Source: UBA11222 sp049323435 (lineage in GTDB: Bacteria > Pseudomonadota > Alphaproteobacteria > UBA11222). From it: a stretch of DNA of 64,000 nucleotides. The position numbers and the translations under genes were made by a program. Location of the stretch: NCBI GenBank assembly GCA_049323435.1, contig JBMOMX010000013.1, positions 82,186 through 146,185 of the forward strand, read 5' to 3'. Below are positions 23,579 through 31,362 of the stretch, piece by piece (within the stretch, counting starts at the first letter, position 1; each line of letters starts with the position of its first letter). The notes beneath the pieces are model-generated. The model saw nothing but the letters and a program-made list of their open reading frames with translations, searched no databases and was not told the origin of the DNA.

Positions 23579-24441
23579 ATCGCTTGCTAAAATTCGTTCT
23601 GACTGCCGCCCTTGCGCTGGGGCTGACTGCGCCGGTTTTGGCCGCAGACGCAAATCCGAATCCGGATATGCTGAAAGTAGCCCTGCTGCCGGATGAAAAC
23701 GCCTCTGAGCTGATCAAGAAAAATCAGCCGCTCAAAGCATATCTTGAGCGGGAACTTGGCAAACAAATTGAGTTAATCGTGACAACGGATTATTCCTCAA
23801 TGATTGAGGCGATGCGCTTTGGCCGCATCGACGTCGCATATTTCGGACCGCTTTCCTATGTGCTGGCCAAGAGCAAGTCCGACATCGAACCTTTTGCAGC
23901 CATGGTCAAAGACGGCAAAGCCACCTATCGCTCCATTATCATTGCCAACGCCGGCGCCAATGTGAATACGATCGCCGATATCAAAGGCAAGAAATTTGTG
24001 TTTGGCGATAAAGCCTCGACCTCCAGCCATCTGATCCCCAAGTCGATGCTGGCGGAAGCAGGCCTGCTCCATGACAGGGACTATCAGGAAAACTTCGTTG
24101 GCGCACATGATGCGGTGGCGGTAAATGTCGTCAACGGCAATGCGGAAGCGGGCGGTCTGTCCGAAGTAATCTGGAAATCATTGGTCGAAAAAAACACAGT
24201 AGACCCGGCCAAGGTCAAGATCCTTGGATACAGCATGGAATATCCGCAATATCCATGGACCATGCGTTCCAATCTGGCGCCGGAACTGAAAACCAAAATC
24301 AGTGTTGCCTTCGTGAACATGAAGGATCCCGAAGTATTGAAGAACTTCAAGGCTGAAGGGTTTTCGCCAATCACCGATAAGGAATATGACGTAATCCGTG
24401 ATCTCGCCACATTGCTTGATCTCGACCTTGCGAAATTCTGA
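23575..24441 (+). CDS. ptxB: Periplasmic phosphite-binding protein
   Basis: A 288-residue PhnD-family binding protein with a clear signal peptide (LKFVLTAALALGLTAPVLA, cut before ADANP). Mature blocks include LKVALLPDENASELIKKNQP, MRFGRIDVAYFGPLSYVLA and DKASTSSHLIPKSML, the ligand-loop region of PhnD/PtxB. It delivers phosphite to the PtxAC transporter. It overlaps ptxA (ATGA), and ptxC follows after 11 bp. Confidence 0.92.
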   Translation: MNRLLKFVLTAALALGLTAPVLAADANPNPDMLKVALLPDENASELIKKNQPLKAYLERELGKQIELIVTTDYSSMIEAMRFGRIDVAYFGPLSYVLAKSKSDIEPFAAMVKDGKATYRSIIIANAGANVNTIADIKGKKFVFGDKASTSSHLIPKSMLAEAGLLHDRDYQENFVGAHDAVAVNVVNGNAEAGGLSEVIWKSLVEKNTVDPAKVKILGYSMEYPQYPWTMRSNLAPELKTKISVAFVNMKDPEVLKNFKAEGFSPITDKEYDVIRDLATLLDLDLAKF

Positions 24442-24452
24442 ATCTGATAAAA

Positions 24453-25268
24453 ATGATGACCGCTGTCACTGAAGCCGGCGCAAACAGCAATTATCTGGAA
24501 CTATATGGGCGGGCCTGGTTACGTCAGGCCGCCCAAATTGTTTTGCTGTTCCTGCTCGTACTCGCCGCATTCTGGTATGTCGGCCTGCTGGATTTCGAGA
24601 CCCTGTCCGACGGGATCCCGGCTATCCTGACCCTTGCCAGCGAAGCAATGCCGCCCGATTTTGCCAATGCGCGGGACTGGGTAAAGCCGCTTATGGACAC
24701 ACTGGCAATGAGCGTCGCCGGAACGGCAATGGCGGTAATTTTTTCATTTCCGCTGGCATTTCTTGCCGCGCGCAATACTTCGCCGCATCCGGTTATCTTC
24801 CAGATTGCCCGCACATTGCTCAATGCACTGCGGTCGGTGCCTGAATTGATTTTGGGCATCATCTTTGTCGCCGCAGTTGGTTTTGGCGCTTTGCCAGGCG
24901 TTCTCGCGCTTGGCCTGCATTCGGTGGGGATGGTGGGCAAGTTTTATGCCGAAGCCATAGAACATGTGGATGAGGCGCCCGTTGAAGCCGCGCGCGCAGC
25001 AGGCGCAACGCCGCTTCAGGTTCTGTTCCATGCTGTTCTGCCGCAGGTGCTGCCACAGTTTGCAGACGTCTCCATTTATCGCTGGGAATATAATTTCCGC
25101 GCCTCCACGGTAATGGGGATGGTTGGAGCGGGCGGCATCGGCTTTGAACTGATGGGATCGCTGCGCATTATGCAGTATCAGGAAGTCAGCGCAATTCTGC
25201 TGGTGATCCTGGCAATGGTCACACTTGTCGATAGTCTCAGCGGCCGTCTTCGCCAAAAATTCAAATAA
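24453..25268 (+). CDS. ptxC: Phosphite ABC importer, permease subunit
   Basis: A 271-residue PhnE-type permease with about five to six membrane spans (first AAQIVLLFLLVLAAFWYVGLL). The EAA loop that contacts PtxA is VEAARAAGATPLQVLFHAVLPQVLPQFADVSIYRWEYNFRAS. The MVGAGGIGFELMGSLRIMQYQEV segment is diagnostic for phosphonate/phosphite permeases. It forms a homodimeric channel in the inner membrane. ptxD follows after 11 bp. Confidence 0.92.
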   Translation: MMTAVTEAGANSNYLELYGRAWLRQAAQIVLLFLLVLAAFWYVGLLDFETLSDGIPAILTLASEAMPPDFANARDWVKPLMDTLAMSVAGTAMAVIFSFPLAFLAARNTSPHPVIFQIARTLLNALRSVPELILGIIFVAAVGFGALPGVLALGLHSVGMVGKFYAEAIEHVDEAPVEAARAAGATPLQVLFHAVLPQVLPQFADVSIYRWEYNFRASTVMGMVGAGGIGFELMGSLRIMQYQEVSAILLVILAMVTLVDSLSGRLRQKFK

Positions 25269-25279
25269 GAGTTGCCATC

Positions 25280-26275
25280 GTGAAGCCTCGTCTTGTCATC
25301 ACCCATAAGGTACATCAGGAAGTTCTGGATTATCTGGACCCCCATTGCGAAATTGTCGCCAATCAAACGGCAGAGAGTCTGGCGCCGGAAGAAGTGCTTC
25401 GCCGCGTCAGCGAAGCGGACGCCATGATGGCCTTTATGCCGGATCGGGTTGACGCCGACTTTCTGGCCGCCTGTCCAAAATTGAAGATCATCGGCGCGGC
25501 CCTTAAAGGCTATGATAATTTCGACGCGGAGGCCTGCGAGACCCGGGGCGTCTGGCTAAGCTTTGTCCCGGATCTGCTGACTGTGCCAACGGCCGAGTTG
25601 GCCATTGGCCTCACGATCGCGCTTACGCGCAAATTGATGCAGGCTGACGCCAAAGTGCGTTCCGGCAAGTTTGTTGGCTGGCGGCCGGAATTTTATGGCC
25701 TGGGGATCAGCGGTTCCACCGTCGGCATTGTAGGGATGGGCGCAATAGGACAAGTCATTGCCAGCCGGCTGCACAGTTGGGGCGCGGCACTGATATATAC
25801 AGACCGCGCGCCGGTTTCCGACATCAGGATCAGCCATGAAGCCGTTTGGCGCGAACTGGACGATTTATTACGCGAGTCGGATATCATCGTCCTTGCATTG
25901 CCGCTCACTCCCGATACCCTTCACATCATTAACGACAAAACTCTCGCTCGGATGAAAGAGGGCGCATATCTCATTAATCCCTGCCGTGGATCGGTTGTCA
26001 GCGAGGCAGCCGTCCTAAGGGCGCTGCTCAATGGCCGCCTGCAGGGTTATGCTGCTGACGTGTTTGAGATGGAAGACTGGGCGCGCGCAGTCAGGCCGCG
26101 CCAGATTGATCCCGGCTTGCTGAACCATCCCAACACATTGTTCAGTTCACATATTGGATCGGCGGTCAAAAAGGTGCGGCTGGAAATCGAAATGCGGGCC
26201 GCGGAAAATATCCTGCAGGCGTTGTCGGGCAGGCAGCCGATGGACGCCGCCAACAATCCGGCAAAGGCGGCATGA
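25280..26275 (+). CDS. ptxD: NAD-dependent phosphite dehydrogenase
   Basis: A 331-residue D-2-hydroxyacid dehydrogenase-fold enzyme that is PtxD-like from end to end (VITHKVHQEVLDYL, AMMAFMPDRVDADF, FVPDLLTVPTAELAIGL, YAADVFEMEDWARA). Catalytic residues are K76, R236 (NPCRGS), E265 and H291 (HIGSA). The NAD site GMGAIG is at 152-157, and D175 at the end of beta-2 favours NAD over NADP. It oxidises phosphite to phosphate with NADH release, supplying phosphorus and electrons. The stop overlaps ptxE by 4 bp. Sequence blocks match PtxD better than glyoxylate or phosphoglycerate dehydrogenases. Confidence 0.95.
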   Translation: MKPRLVITHKVHQEVLDYLDPHCEIVANQTAESLAPEEVLRRVSEADAMMAFMPDRVDADFLAACPKLKIIGAALKGYDNFDAEACETRGVWLSFVPDLLTVPTAELAIGLTIALTRKLMQADAKVRSGKFVGWRPEFYGLGISGSTVGIVGMGAIGQVIASRLHSWGAALIYTDRAPVSDIRISHEAVWRELDDLLRESDIIVLALPLTPDTLHIINDKTLARMKEGAYLINPCRGSVVSEAAVLRALLNGRLQGYAADVFEMEDWARAVRPRQIDPGLLNHPNTLFSSHIGSAVKKVRLEIEMRAAENILQALSGRQPMDAANNPAKAA

Positions 26276-27150
26276 CCCGCATGCTTAATTTAGTACGTAT
26301 ACAGACGTTTATTGCGTTAATAGAGCATAAAAGCTTTCAGACAGCCGCCGAACAGCTTCAGATCGCTCAGCCGACCGTATCCATGCACATTCAGAAGCTG
26401 GAGGAGCAGCTTGGCGCTGCGCTGTTTTACCGGTCGCGGACAGGCTGTGAGCCAACACGGGAGGCCGCCAATTTTCTGCCCTACGCCAGAAGCATGCTCC
26501 GCCTTAATGATCGCGCGCTTACTGCGGTTTCGAAGAAACGCCTGCGGATCGGAGCCAGTTCCAATATTGGCATCTATCTGCTGCAGCCTTATGTCCGGTC
26601 CTATCTTCATGGGCGCGATCCGTCCGCTTTCGATATGGTAATTGATCGTAATCCGGTAATCGCGGATATGCTTGAACACAATGAAGTTGATATCGCTGTG
26701 ATGGAGTGGTGGGATGGCCGCACCGGATGCCGCGCCGCGCACTGGAAAAGCGAGCCAGTCGTTATGATCACCGCCTATGGGCATCCCTTGGCGTCGCAAA
26801 CCCGGATTCATCCCACGCAGCTATCCGAACTTGAACTTCTCGGCGGCGAGCCTGGCACCGGCACCGGAAGGCTGCTGGCTGAATATTTCGGTGACCGCGC
26901 AAAGATACCGCGCGTCTCGATGCAATTAGGCAGCACCGAAGCCGTCAAACAGGCGGTAAAAGCCGGGATCGGCATTTCTCTGGTCTTTGCTTCCGCCGTC
27001 ATAGACGAAGTGCGCGCGGGAAGTCTGCGGGCCATTCCTTTCGCCGATCCGCCGCTGCGCAAGGATCTGTTTATCGCCTGGCAGGCCGGCACTCCTGGCA
27101 GGCCCCCACCCGCGTTCGCCCGGCATCTGTTGGAAGCTGAACGGGGTTAA
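26272..27150 (+). CDS. ptxE: LysR-family regulator of the phosphite operon
   Basis: A 292-residue LysR-type regulator. The N-terminal winged helix is VRIQTFIALIEHKSFQTAAEQLQIAQPTVSMHIQKLEEQLGAALFYR, followed by a periplasmic-binding-like effector domain (RLRIGASSNIGIYLL ... MEWWDGRTGCRAAHW). It is the last gene of the ptx operon, on the same strand and overlapping ptxD, which matches the ptxABCDE order described for Pseudomonas stutzeri. Its effector is not known from the sequence. Confidence 0.9.
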   Translation: MTRMLNLVRIQTFIALIEHKSFQTAAEQLQIAQPTVSMHIQKLEEQLGAALFYRSRTGCEPTREAANFLPYARSMLRLNDRALTAVSKKRLRIGASSNIGIYLLQPYVRSYLHGRDPSAFDMVIDRNPVIADMLEHNEVDIAVMEWWDGRTGCRAAHWKSEPVVMITAYGHPLASQTRIHPTQLSELELLGGEPGTGTGRLLAEYFGDRAKIPRVSMQLGSTEAVKQAVKAGIGISLVFASAVIDEVRAGSLRAIPFADPPLRKDLFIAWQAGTPGRPPPAFARHLLEAERG

Positions 27151-27373
27151 AGGGCAGGATAAACAGCCATGCCTATGCGGGCTGGCGGGGCTTCCATACG
27201 AAAAAATAAACGGCTCATCCGGCCCGGGCAACGGGAATCGCAGATTGCACCCCCATCTGCTGAACGGGGGAAATTGTTCCAGGGCCCAGTGGCCCGGCAC
27301 ACAGCAGTCCGCATTTTTTGGCCCGGTCAGGCGAATTGCGATCATCCGGCCAGAAAAATCCAGATAACAGGCT

Positions 27374-27387
27374 TTGACTGATATCAA
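27374..27387 (+). promoter_or_regulatory. FNR/FixK-type box upstream of the HPF-cold-shock gene
   Basis: TTGACTGATATCAA is a perfect match to the TTGAY-N4-RTCAA consensus of FNR/FixK activators. It ends 102 bp before the ATG at 27490, which suits activation from about -41 with a leader of 65-70 bases. The rest of the 339-bp gap from 27151 shows no convincing gene. Confidence 0.65.
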
Positions 27388-27489
27388 TGCGCGGGGCGGT
27401 CATATGACATATTTATCAAGTGCGGGGTTGAAAGAATGACTTGAAGGCAGAATGTATAATCACAGGACCAACCTGACCGGAGGCCGAAA

Positions 27490-28056
27490 ATGCAAGTCCC
27501 TTATGAAATTACATTTGACGGCATGGACCCGTCGGACGCCGTGCGTGCGCGGGTTGAAAAGGAAATCAACCGGCTGGAGCGTTTCCATGACCGCATCACC
27601 TCATGCAGGGTAGCCATCACGGCACCCGGCAAACACAAGCGTCAGGGCGGCCTGTTTGATGTGAGAATTTTCATGGCCATTCCCGGCGGCGCCGAGGTCG
27701 CTGCGCAGCGCAATCCTGGCAAGGATCACGCGCATGAAGATGTCTATGTGGCGATCCGTGACGCCTTCGCGGCGGCGCGCCGCCAATTGCAGGACAAGGA
27801 CCGCAAGATCGAAAATAATGTCAAACTGCATGCGGCGCCTCCGCATGGACGTATCGCCCGCATATTCTATTATGAAGGCTATGGTTTCATCGAAACCCCG
27901 GACGGCAGCGAGGTATATTTTCACCGCAACAGCGTAACCGGCACGAAGTTCGACAGGCTGGAAGTAGGGCATGAAGTGCGTTTCACCGAGGAACCTGGCG
28001 AAAAAGGCCCGCAAGCCAGTGTGGTGCAGCTGACCGGCAATCACCACACGGCTTGA
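27490..28056 (+). CDS. HPF/RaiA-like ribosome-associated protein fused to a cold-shock domain
   Basis: A 188-residue protein. Residues 1-110 have the S30AE/HPF fold (EITFDGMDPSDAVRARVEKEINRLERFHDRITSCRVAI ... HEDVYVAIRDAFAAARRQLQD). Residues 115-185 are a cold-shock domain (GRIARIFYYEGYGFIETPDGSEVYFHRNSV ... EVRFTEEPGEKGPQASVVQL) with the KGYGFI-like RNP1 motif as EGYGFIE. HPF domains bind the 30S decoding centre and idle ribosomes. GGAGG lies upstream of the ATG. The FNR/FixK box suggests induction at low oxygen. Confidence 0.88.
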   Translation: MQVPYEITFDGMDPSDAVRARVEKEINRLERFHDRITSCRVAITAPGKHKRQGGLFDVRIFMAIPGGAEVAAQRNPGKDHAHEDVYVAIRDAFAAARRQLQDKDRKIENNVKLHAAPPHGRIARIFYYEGYGFIETPDGSEVYFHRNSVTGTKFDRLEVGHEVRFTEEPGEKGPQASVVQLTGNHHTA

Positions 28057-28068
28057 TTCCCAACGCTA

Positions 28069-28130
28069 GACCCTATCCGGATCAGATGGAATCGCCACTG
28101 TCGATCTCATCTGATCCGTAAAATAGGGTC
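28069..28130. repeat. Inverted repeat with GGATCAGATG / CATCTGATCC arms
   Basis: GACCCTAT and GGATCAGATG on the left (28069-28087) face CATCTGATCC and ATAGGGTC on the right (28108-28130). It follows the HPF-like gene and may end its transcript. A related CATCTGATCCGTAAAA sequence recurs at 40803-40818, so this is a dispersed family. No gene is evident from 28131 to 28258. Confidence 0.65.
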
Positions 28131-28258
28131 GATGTGTTTTCTGTTCTGATCGAATTATTTTGGCCGGCACGGATTGCCATAATCACCCGGGAGCGGCCGG
28201 AATATCCCGTCAGGCGCAATAGATGCGTTAACCCGGATCAATGCCGGAAATGCCTGCT

Positions 28259-28888
28259 TCAAATTTCCGTCACCTTGTTGGAAATTTCATCCAGTTCGTC
28301 CGGGCGGGCAGGAAAATGCCGCTCAAGCAGCAGCGTGCAGCCTTCTATCGCCGCAATGAAACCGTCAGCAAGCCGCCCCCGGTGAACGTCGCGGATAAAC
28401 TCTGCCACAATGCCCTGAAACGCCGCTTGCGGAATGCGCGCCGCAATGCCGTCATCCACCACGATCTCAACATGCCGCTCGGCAAGAGATACGAATATCA
28501 GCAGGCCAATATCGCCACGGGTACGCGCATTGACAAGGCTGGCGAATTGCAATTGCGCCATTCGGGCTGCATATGCGCGCTGTAGTGCGGCTGGAGCCAG
28601 GCGAGGCCGAACGCCTTTAAGGTGCAGCAGCAGGCCGGCGGCGATGAAGACACCTGCCTGAATCATAAAGCTCAGGCTCAAGCTGGTCATCGGAGCAGCG
28701 GCAGCAATGACACCACCACTCACCAGCGCCAGCAGACCCGCCCAAAGCAGGGGAAACGGCGCATAGTCATCGCTTGCCCCGGCAACAACCACTCCGAACT
28801 CCGCACAGGTGCGCGTTTCGGCAGCGGCAACCGCTAACTCTATCCGGTTGCGTTCCTCATCGGTCAGCTTGCTTATCATATTCACCAT
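28259..28888 (-). CDS. TPM-domain membrane protein
   Basis: A 209-residue protein: an N-terminal TPM-like start (ISKLTDEERNRIELAVAAAETRTCAEFGVVVAGASDDYAPFPL), two hydrophobic spans (LLWAGLLALVSGGVIAAAAP and LSFMIQAGVFIAAGLLLHL), then NARTRGDIGLLIFVSLAERHVEIVVDDGIAARI. It is the second TPM protein of the LemA-TPM operon. I chose the ATG at 28888, overlapping the upstream stop; an ATG three codons on is also possible, and the longer frame reads through the other gene in the wrong frame. Function probably tied to membrane or envelope maintenance; not established. Confidence 0.82.
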   Translation of the reverse strand: MVNMISKLTDEERNRIELAVAAAETRTCAEFGVVVAGASDDYAPFPLLWAGLLALVSGGVIAAAAPMTSLSLSFMIQAGVFIAAGLLLHLKGVRPRLAPAALQRAYAARMAQLQFASLVNARTRGDIGLLIFVSLAERHVEIVVDDGIAARIPQAAFQGIVAEFIRDVHRGRLADGFIAAIEGCTLLLERHFPARPDELDEISNKVTEI

Positions 28889-29631
28889 CGCCCGGAAGCG
28901 CCGCCGCCGCCAAACGAGCCGCCACCGCCTGAAAAACCGCCGCGTGAACGCGCACCCCACACCCCGCCCCCATGACGGCCGGAAAAGATACCATGCCGCC
29001 CAAAACGAAAGATGACAAACAGGATAATCAGGATCAGCAGCGATAAGGGTGAAAGCTGTTCCTGACTTTCTGTCGCGGGGCCCACGGCGCCGGGCGTTTC
29101 GCCATCCCATCCCAGCACTTTAAGGATCGCAGCGGTTCCGTTAATCACACCCTGCTCATAATTGCCCTGTCTGAAAGCTGGCAGAATATTCCGCTCAATA
29201 ATGGCACGGCTGATAGCGTCGGTCAGTTCCCCTTCAAGGCCATAGCCAACCTCAATACGCACGGCGCGTTCGTTCGGCGCCACAAGCAGAATGACGCCGG
29301 TATTTTTATCTTTTTCGCCAATGCCCCAGACACGGCCCAGGCGATAGCCGAAATCCTCAATCGGATAGCCTTGCAGATCCTTCACCGTCACCACCACAAG
29401 CTGCCGCTTTGAGGCGCGCTCGAACGCCGCAAGCCACCCTGTGATGCGATCCCGCACCGGCACGGAAAGCAGCGCGGCCTCATCAACCACCCGGCCAGTA
29501 AGCTGCGGAAATTTTGGTTCCGCGGCACTGGCCGGCAACCCGGCCACAATATGGATGACGCACAGCAACAGCGCCGCGCTGCGAATGGCCCATGCGGCGG
29601 TTCTCCTGTCGCGGATGGAACGCATGCTCAA
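28882..29631 (-). CDS. TPM-domain protein, YgcG-like, with Gly-rich tail
   Basis: A 249-residue exported protein: signal peptide (AIRSAALLLCVIHIVAGLPASA), TPM domain (LTGRVVDEAALLSVPVRDRITGWLAAFERASKRQLVVVTVKDLQGYPIEDFGYRLGRVWGIG ... NTGVILLVAPNERAVRIEVGYGLEG), one transmembrane span (LSLLILIILFVIFRFG) and a C-terminal Gly/Ser-rich tail ending GGGGASGRW. It overlaps lemA by 4 bp. LemA-TPM pairs are common; their biochemical role is unsettled. Confidence 0.9.
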   Translation of the reverse strand: MSMRSIRDRRTAAWAIRSAALLLCVIHIVAGLPASAAEPKFPQLTGRVVDEAALLSVPVRDRITGWLAAFERASKRQLVVVTVKDLQGYPIEDFGYRLGRVWGIGEKDKNTGVILLVAPNERAVRIEVGYGLEGELTDAISRAIIERNILPAFRQGNYEQGVINGTAAILKVLGWDGETPGAVGPATESQEQLSPLSLLILIILFVIFRFGRHGIFSGRHGGGVWGARSRGGFSGGGGSFGGGGASGRW

Positions 29632-30230
29632 AACTTGACCTTCGGGGCCTCTTTCGCCTCACCGGAAATATCAAAGGTCTGCTTGACCTCCGCCTCCGGA
29701 TACAGCACGCCTGCAACCCATCGTCCGGGAATGGTGCGAAGCTCGGTATTATATTTCTGCACACTGAGAATGTAATCGCGCCGCGCAATGGTAATGCGGT
29801 TTTCCGTACCTTCGAGCTGCGATTGCAGTGAAAGGAAATTCTGATTTGATTTCAGTTCGGGATATTTTTCCACCACCACCATAAGGCGCGCCAGCGCGCC
29901 GCCAAGGGCTGATTGACTTTGCTGAAACTGCCTGAATGACTCGGGGTTGGTAAGAATATCAGGCGGCAATTGCACTTGTGTCGCCCTGCTGCGCGCCTCG
30001 ATCACCGCAGTGAGGGTTTCTTTTTCCTGCCGGGCGTAACCCGCGACAGTCTCGACCAGATTCGGCACCAGATCGGCGCGCCGCTGATATTGGTTCAGCA
30101 CTTCACTCCAGGCGGCCTTGACTTCTTCATCATAGCGCGGCACGGCGTTAATGTCGCAGGCCGCCACTCCCATAGCGAAGAACAGGATCAGAAAAATGCG
30201 GCTGCTGCGGGAAAAAAATGTGCGGATCAC
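29628..30230 (-). CDS. lemA: LemA family lipoprotein
   Basis: A 200-residue LemA protein. I chose the GTG at 30230: AGGAGGGGG lies about six bases upstream, and it gives a clean lipoprotein signal (FLILFFAMGVAAC, lipobox VAAC). The mature helical region has the LemA blocks VKAAWSEVLNQYQRRADLVPNLVETVAGYA, FLSLQSQLEGTENRITIARRDY and YNTELRTIPGRW. It is anchored by lipid with its helical domain in the periplasm and is first in the LemA-TPM-TPM operon. The ATG at 30263 is in frame but lacks a ribosome-binding site. Confidence 0.92.
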   Translation of the reverse strand: MIRTFFSRSSRIFLILFFAMGVAACDINAVPRYDEEVKAAWSEVLNQYQRRADLVPNLVETVAGYARQEKETLTAVIEARSRATQVQLPPDILTNPESFRQFQQSQSALGGALARLMVVVEKYPELKSNQNFLSLQSQLEGTENRITIARRDYILSVQKYNTELRTIPGRWVAGVLYPEAEVKQTFDISGEAKEAPKVKF

Positions 30231-30329
30231 TGAAACCCCCTCCTGGCTGAAATATAACGGCATGACACTCTATACCCAAATTGATCCCGGCCATGAGCCC
30301 TGATCAAGCGGACGGTTTGCTCCGGCAGT

Positions 30330-30545
30330 TTACTTGACATCCGTGCCGGCGCGCGGCCACGCGATGAAAGCGAGAAGCCAAAGACCCGCCAGATTGAGGA
30401 ACGGAATCATCGCCAGGACAGACCAGAAAGGCGACAGACCCATGCGGGCAAGGATCCTGCCGGCCGGATAGAGTATCAAAGCGGCCATGATCACGAATAT
30501 CAGCCAGTGGCTGGAGCCATACCCCAGCATCATGTTATGCATCAT
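30330..30545 (-). CDS. Small membrane protein with two spans
   Basis: A 71-residue protein from ATG 30545 (GGGAG upstream): WLIFVIMAALILYPAGRILARMGLSPFWSVLAMIPFLNLAGLWLLAFIAWPR. Two hydrophobic helices joined by a short basic loop resemble small DUF805-like or PspC-adjacent membrane proteins, but I do not assign a family. It follows the DUF6629-type gene closely on the same strand. Confidence 0.7.
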   Translation of the reverse strand: MMHNMMLGYGSSHWLIFVIMAALILYPAGRILARMGLSPFWSVLAMIPFLNLAGLWLLAFIAWPRAGTDVK

Positions 30546-30564
30546 TTGCTTGCTCCCAGAAAAA

Positions 30565-31260
30565 TTATGCCAAAGCAGCAATTTTCCCATTAACCGTTGC
30601 GGCGCCAGGCAATCGCAGATTGCCGCTAAAAATCATCCAGACCAGATAAAGCGACATCAGCGCACCCCCGAAACAGAACACCGATATATAGGCGTAAGCG
30701 AAAAATACATAGGTAATGATCAGCACCGCAAAAACCAGTAATCCGAAAATTCTGATATGTTTATGCGATGAAAGCAATAGCGGTCCGATTATAAGGGCCA
30801 CGTAAAGCGTGTATGTTACCGAGCGGCCGAGTATATAATCAAACAGTTCTATCTCCCCATAACTGATGGCGTATCCCAGATATTTTACCGCCAGCCAGTC
30901 CGCGTGAACAAAATATGGAAAATATTGCGCGCCGCCAAATATGCCGCCGAGAATGGCGAAAATAACAAACAGCGGCTTGCGCGGTACCGGCTCCAGAAAA
31001 TACAGCGAAAATGACGTCCATACGGGCCATGCCAGCCAGGAAAAAAACATATAGGCAAGTGAAAGTTGCGCCGCCAGATGCGCATCGTCATCTACGCTCC
31101 ATATGCCGCCTTCCAGGGCCTGCTGCGCACCAAACAAAAGCGGCAGCGCCGCAACCGGAACCAACCGCCAGTCCGTTTTATAGGCGCGCCAAAGCACTGC
31201 CATTCCCGCTGGCGCAAGAATGGCGGCGGCGATAAAACTTGCTTCGGCTGAAAAACACAT
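30565..31260 (-). CDS. DUF6629-type integral membrane protein
   Basis: A 231-residue protein starting MCFSAEASFIAAAILAPAGM, the signature of the DUF6629 family (MCFSA.ASF). Seven or so hydrophobic segments follow. The Cys in MCFSA and the QQALEG segment are typical. No function is known for the family. I placed the start at the MCFSA methionine rather than five codons upstream. Confidence 0.85.
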   Translation of the reverse strand: MCFSAEASFIAAAILAPAGMAVLWRAYKTDWRLVPVAALPLLFGAQQALEGGIWSVDDDAHLAAQLSLAYMFFSWLAWPVWTSFSLYFLEPVPRKPLFVIFAILGGIFGGAQYFPYFVHADWLAVKYLGYAISYGEIELFDYILGRSVTYTLYVALIIGPLLLSSHKHIRIFGLLVFAVLIITYVFFAYAYISVFCFGGALMSLYLVWMIFSGNLRLPGAATVNGKIAALA

Positions 31261-31362
31261 GACGCCCCCCGGCATTAGCTGCGCGCGCGCAAAAGCAGCT
31301 AATCACACATATAAGGGACGGCCTAAGAATATCTCCCAAGACATGCTCTTATCCCGGATCCG

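Noticed and set aside
22724..25268. Phosphonate (phn) transporter of a C-P lyase pathway
   Set aside because: The subunits are PhnCDE-like, but the next gene is a clear phosphite dehydrogenase and no C-P lyase genes occur, so ptx is the better reading.
27169..27381. 70-codon plus-strand frame after ptxE
   Set aside because: No recognisable protein features; its end overlaps the FNR/FixK box.
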